DNA of 7,958 nt, taken from JALQTD01 sp964390365 (GTDB taxonomy: Bacteria > Bacteroidota > Bacteroidia > Flavobacteriales_D > Sanyastnellaceae). Of the stretch, positions 1 through 5,811 are shown in pieces. The DNA lies in the NCBI GenBank assembly GCA_964390365.1, contig CAYMHW010000089.1, positions 1-7,958 of the forward strand. The letters are read 5' to 3'. The notes beneath the pieces are model-generated. The model had not been told where the DNA came from and made no database searches. It saw only the letters and a list, made by a program, of their open reading frames with translations. Position 1 is the stretch's first letter. The number at the start of each line of letters is the position of its first letter. The position numbers were made by a program, and so were the translations under genes.

Positions 1-143
1 ACGCGCTCGATGAGGTCACGGCGCTCCGTTTTTTCGATGGTGACCGCGGTTTCTTCCGTGCGCGGACCCGCGATTTTGGCCACGATGACCAGCACCACGA
101 TGAGGGCGATGCCGAGGATCCACAGGCGTTTTTTCTTGTTCAT
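1..143 (-). CDS. Periplasmic adaptor subunit of an efflux system (HlyD/MacA/RND type), N-terminal fragment
   Basis: Only the first 47 codons are inside the window; the frame stays open to position 1. The protein starts with a basic stretch (MNKKKR), then a single hydrophobic segment at about residues 7-25 acting as an inner-membrane anchor or signal. It continues as a charged stretch, VTIEKTERRDLIERV, typical of the lead-in to the first beta strand of membrane fusion proteins. Such adaptors join an inner-membrane pump (RND or MacB-type ABC) to a TolC channel. The start lies 6 bp after the tolC stop, so the two are probably co-transcribed. The pump itself would lie beyond the left edge, so RND versus ABC type cannot be decided. 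The family call rests on the short N-terminus plus the tolC neighbour. Confidence 0.75.
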   Translation of the reverse strand, partial: MNKKKRLWILGIALIVVLVIVAKIAGPRTEETAVTIEKTERRDLIER

Positions 144-149
144 GTCGCG

Positions 150-1604
150 TTATCGGAAGGTGAGGGGTGCGCCGGAATAGAAGTCGAGGATGCGGCTTTT
201 GAAGGCCAAATCATACAACGCCCGCAACCGATTCACCCGCGCATTGTCCAACCGCGCCCGCGCGTCGGCGTAATCCAGCGCGGTCGCTGCCCCGGCCTCG
301 AAGCGCGTTTCCGCATTCGCAAAGGCGAGTTCTGCCGCGCTGAACGCCCGCTCCTGCGCGTCGAGCGTGCTCTTCGCCGCGAGGGCATCGGCCCAGGCCT
401 GCTCGACGGTTTGGGTCAAGGATTGGCGGGCTTGCTCGAGGCGGTAATCCGCCCGCAGCGATTCGACCTCCGCCCGCTTCATGTTCGAGCGGACGCTGAA
501 GCCGTTGAAAATCGGCACACTGAGCGAGAAGAACAGGCTTTGGTTGCGGTTGTCGCGCACCTGATCACCGAACGCCACCGTTTCGAAGTTTTCGTAGTAC
601 GTCTGCTCCGTGGTTAGGAGGAACGAGAGCGTGTCGTTGATGTTGATGGTGCCGAGGGCAATTTCTTCGGTGGTGGGGTTGCCGACGGGGGTCTGGCGTG
701 CGCCGGAGTAGCCGGTTCCCATGGAGTAGCTCATGAAGGCGCGTGGCATGCGGCCGGCGGCGGCGAGCCGTTGTCCGATGAGGGCGTCCTCGACGGCGTA
801 TTCGGCGGCTTTGATTTCGGGGAAATTCGAGAGGGCGTGCTGAACGGCGGCATCGGGCGATCCCGGAACGGCGAGGCGCTCAAGGTCGTCGTCAGAAGGC
901 CGGGCCACTTGGAATCCGCTCGCTGCGCTGCTGGGCAATTGAAGGAGCTGGGTCAAGTTGAGCCGGGCGAGGTAGGCCGCGTTTTCCGTGGCCACCACGT
1001 TCGCTTCATCGCCCGCGAGCTGCGCTTGCACATCGAGCAAGTCGGCGGGGGCGGAGGCGCCGGCTTCAACGAGCCGAGCGACGCGTTCGACCTGGCGCGC
1101 GGACGCTTGGCGGTTGACTTCGGCCACCTTCGTGAACTCGTCTTGAAACAGCACGTTCAGGTAGGCCGCGGCGATGGTCAGCGCGAGGTTGTTTCCCACT
1201 TGTTCGACGCCCACGTTTGCGCGCAGCGCGGACAGCCGAGCGCGCTCGAGGTTCAGGTGGTTCGTGAATCCGTTGAACAGCACCACGCCGGAGGAGAGGC
1301 CGAAGCTGTTCGAGCGGATGCGCGCGGTCGCGAACTGGTTCGTGAAGGGGTCAATGGTTTGGCCAAAATTGTACCCGTGCGAAGCCGAGCCGTTCAACGA
1401 AGGCAAAAACGCCCCGATGGCCGCTTCTTCCCCGATGGCCGCAGACACTTCGCCCAACCGGGCCTCCTGCAGCGATAAGTTGTGCTCGAACGCATGATCG
1501 ATGCAGCGTTGCAACGTCCACACCTCCTGAGCGGCACCGCCGGTGCTACCCAGCACGGCCAACGCCAACGCCCACCAGCGCGGAGCCAATGAATTCCATA
1601 CCAT
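150..1604 (-). CDS. tolC: TolC family outer-membrane efflux channel
   Basis: This 484-residue protein has a signal peptide at about residues 1-25, ending GGAAQ. Two outer-membrane efflux protein repeats follow, at about 28-225 and 255-478. The repeats are visible as matching beta-strand signatures: LFNGF at 109-113 and IFNGF at 365-369, each followed by long Ala/Glu/Arg-rich helices that build the periplasmic tunnel. The YNFGQTIDPFTNQF segment (78-91) is characteristic of Bacteroidota TolC homologues. Length is normal for the family. The ATG at 1604 is the first in frame after an in-frame TAG at 1614-1616. The protein should trimerise in the outer membrane and export substrates passed on by the adaptor encoded 6 bp downstream. 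The substrate is not deducible. Symbol given at family level. Confidence 0.95.
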   Translation of the reverse strand: MVWNSLAPRWWALALAVLGSTGGAAQEVWTLQRCIDHAFEHNLSLQEARLGEVSAAIGEEAAIGAFLPSLNGSASHGYNFGQTIDPFTNQFATARIRSNSFGLSSGVVLFNGFTNHLNLERARLSALRANVGVEQVGNNLALTIAAAYLNVLFQDEFTKVAEVNRQASARQVERVARLVEAGASAPADLLDVQAQLAGDEANVVATENAAYLARLNLTQLLQLPSSAASGFQVARPSDDDLERLAVPGSPDAAVQHALSNFPEIKAAEYAVEDALIGQRLAAAGRMPRAFMSYSMGTGYSGARQTPVGNPTTEEIALGTININDTLSFLLTTEQTYYENFETVAFGDQVRDNRNQSLFFSLSVPIFNGFSVRSNMKRAEVESLRADYRLEQARQSLTQTVEQAWADALAAKSTLDAQERAFSAAELAFANAETRFEAGAATALDYADARARLDNARVNRLRALYDLAFKSRILDFYSGAPLTFR

Positions 1605-1616
1605 GCACCAAAGCTA
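1605..1616 (-). promoter_or_regulatory. Candidate Bacteroidota -7 promoter element before tolC
   Basis: The minus strand reads TAGCTTTG at 1616-1609, an exact match to the Bacteroidota consensus TAnnTTTG, ending 4 nt before the tolC ATG. No well-spaced TTTG -33 element is present; the nearest lies about 27 nt upstream. If used, transcription would begin at or next to the start codon, giving a leaderless tolC message. The match could be chance in this 59-bp gap. Confidence 0.25.
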
Positions 1617-1663
1617 CAAAACCGCGCGCCAGCGATTCCCCCACAAATTCCCAAATCCTCCGC

Positions 1664-2275
1664 TCAAATGGATCGAACCTCGAAGGCGATGCGCGGTTCT
1701 TCCTCTTCGCTGCACCGGCCCTCGAGCGTCAGCCGCGTGGGCGTCACCCCCTCTGTCACCAGGTACTCCCAAACCGACCGCGCCCGTTGCCGCCCCAACC
1801 GCTGGCAATCCACGGCATCCTTCCCCGCCACCGAGCAGGAAATCGCGAGTTCCGTGGTTGGGTTCAGGGCGAGAAATTGCACGAGGTATTCGAGCGTCAC
1901 CAGCGAGTGGTAGTCCAAACGAAACGAGGCCTCCACGAACTGCACCCGAGGCAAGTCCATCCGCAATCCCGCCTGCAAGGGATGAAGCGCAATGGTGTCC
2001 GTGCCCGCAAAAGGAACGTCGTACTCTTGAGAATGCAGCAGGAACTGTGGCTTCAGGACCAAGGCATGCACCGTTCCCACCACACCGCTGGGCAAGCCGT
2101 GAAAGCCCGCGCTTTCCGATTCAATGGGCTTCGGCCGTTCGGGCAATTCCAAGGCCAGGGCTGCCTCGATGGGCAAGCCCTTCGCGGCGTCCACAATGGC
2201 CCACCCTCGATCATCCTGGGCAACTGCCCACGATCCTCCAAGACCGATAAACAATGCGAATAAAAAGCCGCGCAT
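1664..2275 (-). CDS. Secreted OmpA-like C-terminal domain protein with degenerate peptidoglycan-binding motif
   Basis: This 203-residue protein has a signal peptide at about 1-20 (ending AVAQ). An approximately 80-residue N-terminal region (VDAAKGLPIEAAL ... SAGFHG ... DTIALHPL) resembles the carboxypeptidase-regulatory-like beta-sandwich often placed before OmpA domains in Bacteroidota. From about 112 to 203 it follows the OmpA C-terminal pattern: FRLDYHSLVTLEYLVQFLALNP, then RLGRQRARSVWEYLVTEGV, then RLTLEG. OmpA_C domains bind diaminopimelate in peptidoglycan. Here the Arg of the LxxxRA motif is kept (LGRQRA, 160-165), but the Asp of the usual GHTD motif is missing: residues 145-150 read ISCSVA. 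Cysteines at 147, 157 and 188 are unusual for the domain. It sits between the oxidase assembly block and tolC. An envelope-anchoring role is inferred and may be weakened by the lost Asp. Confidence 0.78.
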   Translation of the reverse strand: MRGFLFALFIGLGGSWAVAQDDRGWAIVDAAKGLPIEAALALELPERPKPIESESAGFHGLPSGVVGTVHALVLKPQFLLHSQEYDVPFAGTDTIALHPLQAGLRMDLPRVQFVEASFRLDYHSLVTLEYLVQFLALNPTTELAISCSVAGKDAVDCQRLGRQRARSVWEYLVTEGVTPTRLTLEGRCSEEEEPRIAFEVRSI

Positions 2276-2298
2276 GCTCTAAAATACGCAACATGCGC
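2270..2298 (-). promoter_or_regulatory. Inverted repeat enclosing the start codon of the OmpA-like gene
   Basis: The minus strand reads GCGCATG at 2298-2292 and CATGCGC at 2276-2270, perfect 7-bp arms with a 15-nt AT-richer loop. The 3' arm contains the ATG (2275-2273) of the OmpA-like gene, so in RNA the hairpin would hide that start. The 5' arm contains an out-of-frame ATG. Ribosomes leaving the upstream CxxC gene stop at 2309, just before the hairpin, so translational coupling or a masked start is possible. A chance palindrome is also possible. Confidence 0.35.
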
Positions 2299-2308
2299 TC
2301 TCAAGGTT

Positions 2309-2545
2309 TCAGGAGTCGTTCCGCGCCTTTTTCCGCCAAAAGAACACCACCCCCAAGGTGGCCAACAGCGCATACGGAATCGCCATCAAATACAAAATCC
2401 CCGCGTTCAGTCCGCGGCCCAACCCTCCATCCGCCGCGCTGTCCTCCGCCACGGCCTTGCACATCACGCACTGCGCTTCCACGTCGCCCAAGACGGCTCC
2501 CGAGAGCATCAAGGCGGCTGCCAACCATGCGATTCGTTTCATCAT
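2309..2545 (-). CDS. Small periplasm-facing CxxC membrane protein, conserved in Bacteroidota oxidase clusters
   Basis: This 78-residue protein has a hydrophobic signal or anchor at about 4-20, then a CxxC motif (QCVMC, Cys26 and Cys29) directly after it. A polar Gly/Asp-rich stretch follows, then a second membrane segment at about 49-69 (GILYLMAIPYALL ...), ending in a basic tail WRKKAR. The CxxC would face the periplasm if residues 1-25 are cleaved or inserted N-in. The gene overlaps the DUF420 stop codon as ATGATG: the first ATG (2545) gives an ATGA overlap, while 2542 is an alternative start one codon shorter. I recall similar small CxxC proteins next to SCO/DUF420 in Bacteroidota, but no function is established to my knowledge. 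A copper- or thiol-handling role alongside SCO is inference. Longer in-frame extensions to 2755 run through DUF420 and are not credible. Confidence 0.7.
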   Translation of the reverse strand: MMKRIAWLAAALMLSGAVLGDVEAQCVMCKAVAEDSAADGGLGRGLNAGILYLMAIPYALLATLGVVFFWRKKARNDS

Positions 2546-3090
2546 GCCGGATAGTAAGGTGAAATCATCAAGTACACGATGACCCCCGTCAGCGTCACGT
2601 ACATCCAGAGGGGCCAGGTGATGCGGGCAATTTTCCGGTGACGTTCCACCTGCATGCGAAACCCCCGCATCCACGTGAACAGCACCAAGGGAATGATGAC
2701 TGCCGACAACAAAATGTGGGACAGCAGAACGACAAAATAGACGGTTCGGATCCACCCTTCGCCACCGAATTTGGTCGATTCCGTGGTCAAGTGAAAGGCC
2801 ACGTAAGAGAGCAAAAACAACACGGAGAGCCCCAGCGCTGTGGTCGTGGCCGCACGGTGGATGTCAATGCGCTTGTTTTTGATTGCCACAAACGCCACCA
2901 CCAAGGCCACAAACGCCGACCCATTCAACGCCGCATTCAACGTGGGAAGGAGGTACAGGGCTTTCCGCGTCTCCTCCGAAAGCGATTCGGCCGGCGGAAT
3001 GAGAAACAGCAAGGCAACGACCGCGGGAACAGCAAGGGCCGCCACCCAAATGACCCGCTTCACGATGCGTTCGTTTTCGATCCAGCTCAT
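2542..3090 (-). CDS. DUF420 family membrane protein (CtaM/YozB-like oxidase assembly factor)
   Basis: This is an integral membrane protein of 182 residues from the ATG at 3090, with five predicted membrane segments at about 10-31, 54-71, 82-101, 116-139 and 157-176. Histidines near the membrane boundaries (IDIHR, VAFHLT, LLSHILL, VERHRK) and the layout fit DUF420. Members sit beside heme-copper oxidase genes; Staphylococcus aureus CtaM is needed for active terminal oxidase. It follows the SCO gene and overlaps the CxxC gene by ATGA, so it is probably co-translated with both. A GTG at 3096, two codons upstream in frame, is an alternative start. I prefer the ATG, but nothing in the sequence settles it. 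The assembly role is inferred from family and neighbours; the exact step (heme insertion or other) is unknown. Confidence 0.9.
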   Translation of the reverse strand: MSWIENERIVKRVIWVAALAVPAVVALLFLIPPAESLSEETRKALYLLPTLNAALNGSAFVALVVAFVAIKNKRIDIHRAATTTALGLSVLFLLSYVAFHLTTESTKFGGEGWIRTVYFVVLLSHILLSAVIIPLVLFTWMRGFRMQVERHRKIARITWPLWMYVTLTGVIVYLMISPYYPA

Positions 3091-3111
3091 GCTCACCAGT
3101 TTTCTAAAAAC

Positions 3112-4344
3112 TCACGGCTCCGTTGCCAAGAGTTGCTTCAGGTGGTTCAACAACTGATTCACCTCTTCGGTTGCGGTTCCGTCATAATACCCCCGAATTC
3201 GGCCCTGCTTGTCGATGAGCGCGAACGTGTCGGAGTGGAAGAAGCCGCCGGCCGCGGTGTCGCTGGGCAAGGCCGTCAAGTAATAACCGCTCCGCGCCAT
3301 CTCATACAGGTCTTCTTCCGAACCCGTCAGGAACTTCCATTGCGCCGTGTCGGCTCCGATCCGCGTGGCGTATTCGAGCAAGCGTTCCGGCGTATCGCGC
3401 ACCGGGTCGACCGTGTGGCTCAGGAGGACCACCTCGTCTTCCGCGATGCCTTCCTTTCGCATTTGGGCTTGCAACCGCACGAGTTGGCTGCTCATCACAG
3501 GACAAATCGTCGGGCAGTGCGTGAAAAAGTAATCCACCACCCGCACCCGCTCGCCCACGTCCCGATGCGAGTATTCGCGCCCGTCCAAATTCGTGAAGGC
3601 AAACGGTGGCACCACATGCCCTTCCGGCCCCATCACCGGCAGCGGCTCCGCATTCGCGAGGGCCTCCTCGGCCTTCTCCCGCGCGTAAGCTGCTTCGTCG
3701 AGTTCCTTTTGCAACAGGGCAATGTCCTCCACCGCATCCCGGATCGCATCCTCCGAAGCGGCGTGGTACACCCCGCGCAAGTACCCCGAGGCGTCCACGA
3801 GCCAAATCGTCGCCACGTTGTACGGATCCGCCGCATCGCGCTGGATCATGAAATCCTCCGCCACCAGCCGATCGATTTCCGCTCGGTCGCCCGTCAGGAA
3901 CTGCCACTTGCCCTCGACCTCGTTGTACCGCGTGTTCGTTTCGACGTAATCCCGCAGCACTTCGGGCCGGTCTTCTTCGGGCTTGAGTGTGAAGCACACC
4001 GTCACAATGTCTTCCTCCGCGCGGTAGCGGAAGTTGGGCCAAAGCAACTGTTTCGTCACACTCGCCACGTGCGGCGCATCCGTCGCAAAAAAGGCGGCGA
4101 GCCACACCTTGCCCTCCAACGAATCGCGGGTAAAGACCTCGCCATCCTGATTCAACAGCTCGAACGCCCCCACGCGCTGAACGCCTGGGCTGCGCCCCTC
4201 CACGGGACCATCGGCCGTGTAATACGGCAACGTGTTGAATTCATGCTCACCCAAAACGCCGAACAGGACCAGCCCAAACAAGGGCAAAAACAAAAGTACG
4301 CCCCCGAGGAGGGCGTACTTTTTCAATGCGTGATTCCGGGTCAT
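3112..4344 (-). CDS. SCO1/SenC family copper chaperone, tandem double-domain form
   Basis: At 410 residues this is roughly twice the usual SCO length. An N-terminal membrane anchor (about 10-31) is followed by GEHEFNTLPYY, the usual lead-in of Bacteroidota SCO proteins. Two SCO/thioredoxin-like domains then follow. The C-terminal one (about 240-405) is canonical: FFTHCPTICPVM with copper-binding Cys277 and Cys281, LLSHTVDP (306-314), WKFLTG (336-341) and GGFFHSD with ligand His370. The N-terminal one (about 55-210) aligns block by block (AAFFATDAPHVASV, WQFLTG at 147-152, WLVDASGYLRG), but the ligand positions are about Asp89, Val93 and Asn176, so it should not bind copper the same way. A charged Ala/Glu/Lys-rich helix (about 205-233) links the domains. 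SCO delivers copper to the CuA site of subunit II on the periplasmic side. The gene lies 19 bp after subunit IV and 21 bp before the DUF420 ATG. Confidence 0.95.
   Translation of the reverse strand: MTRNHALKKYALLGGVLLFLPLFGLVLFGVLGEHEFNTLPYYTADGPVEGRSPGVQRVGAFELLNQDGEVFTRDSLEGKVWLAAFFATDAPHVASVTKQLLWPNFRYRAEEDIVTVCFTLKPEEDRPEVLRDYVETNTRYNEVEGKWQFLTGDRAEIDRLVAEDFMIQRDAADPYNVATIWLVDASGYLRGVYHAASEDAIRDAVEDIALLQKELDEAAYAREKAEEALANAEPLPVMGPEGHVVPPFAFTNLDGREYSHRDVGERVRVVDYFFTHCPTICPVMSSQLVRLQAQMRKEGIAEDEVVLLSHTVDPVRDTPERLLEYATRIGADTAQWKFLTGSEEDLYEMARSGYYLTALPSDTAAGGFFHSDTFALIDKQGRIRGYYDGTATEEVNQLLNHLKQLLATEP
4286..4322 (-). terminator. Intrinsic terminator/attenuator-like hairpin inside the 5' coding region of the SCO gene
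   Basis: On the minus strand AAAAGTACGCCC (4322-4311) and GGGCGTACTTTT (4303-4292) form a perfect 12-bp stem with a 7-nt loop, followed by GTTTTTG (T-run at 4290-4286). This is the shape of a Rho-independent terminator, yet it lies within codons 8-20 of the SCO gene, starting about 22 nt after its ATG. It could cut read-through from the cox subunits into the assembly genes unless ribosomes translate the SCO start. The pattern is directly visible; activity is not proven. Confidence 0.55.
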
Positions 4345-4363
4345 GCGTGCCGGAGTTGATCCA

Positions 4364-4741
4364 TCAGTGGAAGGTGCTGAAGAGGCTCAAATGCCCAAAG
4401 CCTTCGGTGATGGCAATGAAAATGAGGTAGGCAATGAAGACCAAATAAGGCGCCAACACCACGCGCTTCAAGTTCGACCGCTCATCGCCGAGGTGCATGA
4501 ACACCATCACGATGTAGGCAGCTTTGACGAGCGTCATGATGATGAAGGTCCACTTGATGGCCGTCCACGTGAACGTTTCCGAACGCTTGAAGTAGATGCC
4601 CATCAGGACTTCAATGGTCGTGAGCACCGTCAAGAGGACGGTCACCTTCAGGATGTTCTTGCGGATCTTGGTGCCCTCTTCTTCGCTGTGGTGAGCGTTC
4701 AGGGCGTAGCTGTCATTGACAAGGAGGTCGTCGCGTTCCAT
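4364..4741 (-). CDS. Cytochrome c oxidase subunit IV (prokaryotic COX4 type)
   Basis: This 125-residue membrane protein has a hydrophilic N-terminus (1-26) and three membrane segments at about 30-51, 64-83 and 95-113. The block VKAAYIVMVFMHLGDERSN (72-90) is the family hallmark: Lys and Tyr in the second helix, MHL at its end, then a short charged loop. Length is typical of caa3-type subunit IV. It is an accessory subunit that packs on the oxidase core in the cytoplasmic membrane. It starts 4 bp after the stop of the second subunit III gene (TGA-CGCC-ATG), consistent with translational coupling, and its product would join that subunit in the complex. The ATG at 4741 is the natural start. Confidence 0.93.
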   Translation of the reverse strand: MERDDLLVNDSYALNAHHSEEEGTKIRKNILKVTVLLTVLTTIEVLMGIYFKRSETFTWTAIKWTFIIMTLVKAAYIVMVFMHLGDERSNLKRVVLAPYLVFIAYLIFIAITEGFGHLSLFSTFH

Positions 4742-4745
4742 GGCG

Positions 4746-5717
4746 TCAGATGAGGTAGAAGAAGGTGAATACGAATACCCAAACGAGGTCCACGAAGTGC
4801 CAGTACAAGCCGACCTTCTCGACCATTTCGTAGTGCTTCCGGCGCTCGAACACCCCGTTCACGGCCATGAGCAACACGATGAGGTTGATGATGACCCCGC
4901 TGAAGACGTGGAATCCGTGGAAACCCGTGATGAAGAAGAAGAAGTTCGCGTAGGATTGCTGCACGGCGTACTCGCTGTCGTGCATGTTCGCTCCGAAAGC
5001 GAAGTTCTCCGAACGGGCGTTCCAAAGCTTCACGGCATCTGCACCTGTGACCGCGCTCTCGTTTTCGATGTACTTGTTCAGCGTCAGCGTCTCGAGCGCA
5101 ACTTCGTGGCCGTTGTCAACGAACATCACGTTGCCGTGCCCTTCGTGCATCGCGACTGTCAAATCGCCTTCGATCCACTTCGCCACCGCGTCACCGAGGT
5201 GGTGGTCCATGTAGACCGCGTCGCCCGCCTTCAGCGTAAACTGCTCGCCGTCGACGTCGGTCACGGTCACTTCTTCCGCGAGCAAGAACATGCCGCCCGA
5301 ACCGTGGATGAAGTGCGACCACTCCCACGCCTGGGAGCCGAGGAAGAAGAATCCGCCGATGACCGTGGCGAACAGCCAACGGACCACGCCTTGCTTGTCA
5401 TTCCGGTGCCCTGCTTCCACGGCCAACACCATCGTCACCGAAGACACGATGAGGATGAACGTCATCAAGGCCACGTAAATCAGGGGGTACTCGCCTTCGA
5501 GGCCCGGAAGCGCTCGGAAAACTTGTTCGCCGATTGGCCAAGCGTCTTCGCTTCCTGCCCGCGCGAATCCGTATGCAGTCAGCAACCCGCCGAACGTCAA
5601 CGCGTCCGATACCAGGAAGTACCACATCATCATCTTGCCGTAGGTGACGCTGAATGGCGACCGTCCGCCGCCCCAGAGGATCTCTTTAGAAATCGCTTTT
5701 GTTGCTTCTCCGCCCAT
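4746..5717 (-). CDS. Cytochrome c oxidase subunit III, paralogue B with long periplasmic insertion
   Basis: This 323-residue protein has the COX3 fold: MMWYFLVSDALTF (29-42) in the first helix, YVALMTFILIVSSVTMVLA (81-99), then GSQAWEWSHFI (127-137). After an insertion come FFFFITGFHGFHVFSG (259-274) and a C-terminal YWHFVDLVWVFVFTFFY (305-321). The GFHGFHV and YWHFVDLVW blocks are diagnostic of subunit III. Residues about 138-250 form a hydrophilic domain between the last-but-two and last-but-one helices. By the standard subunit III topology this faces the periplasm. I recall comparable insertions in flavobacterial homologues, so the feature is probably a group trait. Subunit III supports proton-pumping stability of subunit I. 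The gene starts 94 bp after the other subunit III gene, has its own candidate promoter, and is 4 bp from subunit IV. Confidence 0.93.
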   Translation of the reverse strand: MGGEATKAISKEILWGGGRSPFSVTYGKMMMWYFLVSDALTFGGLLTAYGFARAGSEDAWPIGEQVFRALPGLEGEYPLIYVALMTFILIVSSVTMVLAVEAGHRNDKQGVVRWLFATVIGGFFFLGSQAWEWSHFIHGSGGMFLLAEEVTVTDVDGEQFTLKAGDAVYMDHHLGDAVAKWIEGDLTVAMHEGHGNVMFVDNGHEVALETLTLNKYIENESAVTGADAVKLWNARSENFAFGANMHDSEYAVQQSYANFFFFITGFHGFHVFSGVIINLIVLLMAVNGVFERRKHYEMVEKVGLYWHFVDLVWVFVFTFFYLI

Positions 5718-5741
5718 GGTGGGAATTTGGGCGCAAACTTA
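5718..5741 (-). promoter_or_regulatory. Candidate promoter (-7 element) and short leader of the second cox3 gene
   Basis: The minus strand reads TAAGTTTG at 5741-5734, an exact TAnnTTTG match, 16 nt before the ATG at 5717. A TSS a few nt downstream would leave a leader of about 10-12 nt ending CCCACC, without a Shine-Dalgarno sequence. No convincing TTTG at -33 is seen. The TTTGCGC here (5737-5731) has an inverted copy at 5767-5773, so the element lies in one arm of a 7-bp dyad with a 29-nt spacer. Confidence 0.4.
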
Positions 5742-5774
5742 GTAAAGGAACTGCGAATTTCCCCCCTTTGCGCA

Positions 5775-5801
5775 CCCTATTGAGAACGATTCTAAACTAG
5801 G
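5775..5801 (-). other. Imperfect stem-loop between the two cox3 genes
   Basis: Minus-strand RNA from 5801 to 5775 can fold with a core of AGAA/TTCT around TCG, outer U-A pairs and a closing CC/GG. That gives 12-nt arms with two mismatches and two G-U pairs. It begins 10 nt after the stop of the upstream cox3 gene. There is no T-run after it, so it is a poor intrinsic terminator. An operator, an mRNA-processing or 3'-stabilising hairpin, or chance are the alternatives. Confidence 0.25.
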
Positions 5802-5811
5802 CCAAATCCCG

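Noticed and set aside
771..1478. A 235-codon open frame on the plus strand opposite tolC.
   Set aside because: tolC is complete with signal peptide and both repeats. The opposite frame shows no motifs.
1605..1663. A terminator between the OmpA-like gene and tolC.
   Set aside because: I find no stable stem followed by a T-run in this 59-bp gap. Read-through into tolC remains possible.
2309..2755. An N-terminal extension giving a 148-residue form of the CxxC protein.
   Set aside because: The extra 70 residues would overlap DUF420 in another frame and lack a signal. The ATG at 2545 gives a clean signal segment and the usual overlap.
2638..4359. A 573-codon open frame on the plus strand.
   Set aside because: It lies opposite SCO and DUF420, which are strongly supported by motifs. 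Its translation is His/Arg/Gln-rich low-complexity sequence with no domain, typical of an antisense shadow in GC-rich DNA.
4716..5783. A 355-codon open frame on the plus strand.
   Set aside because: It is antisense to subunit III and extends into its promoter gap. The protein is rich in Val, His, Asp and Glu, the usual mirror of a hydrophobic membrane gene.
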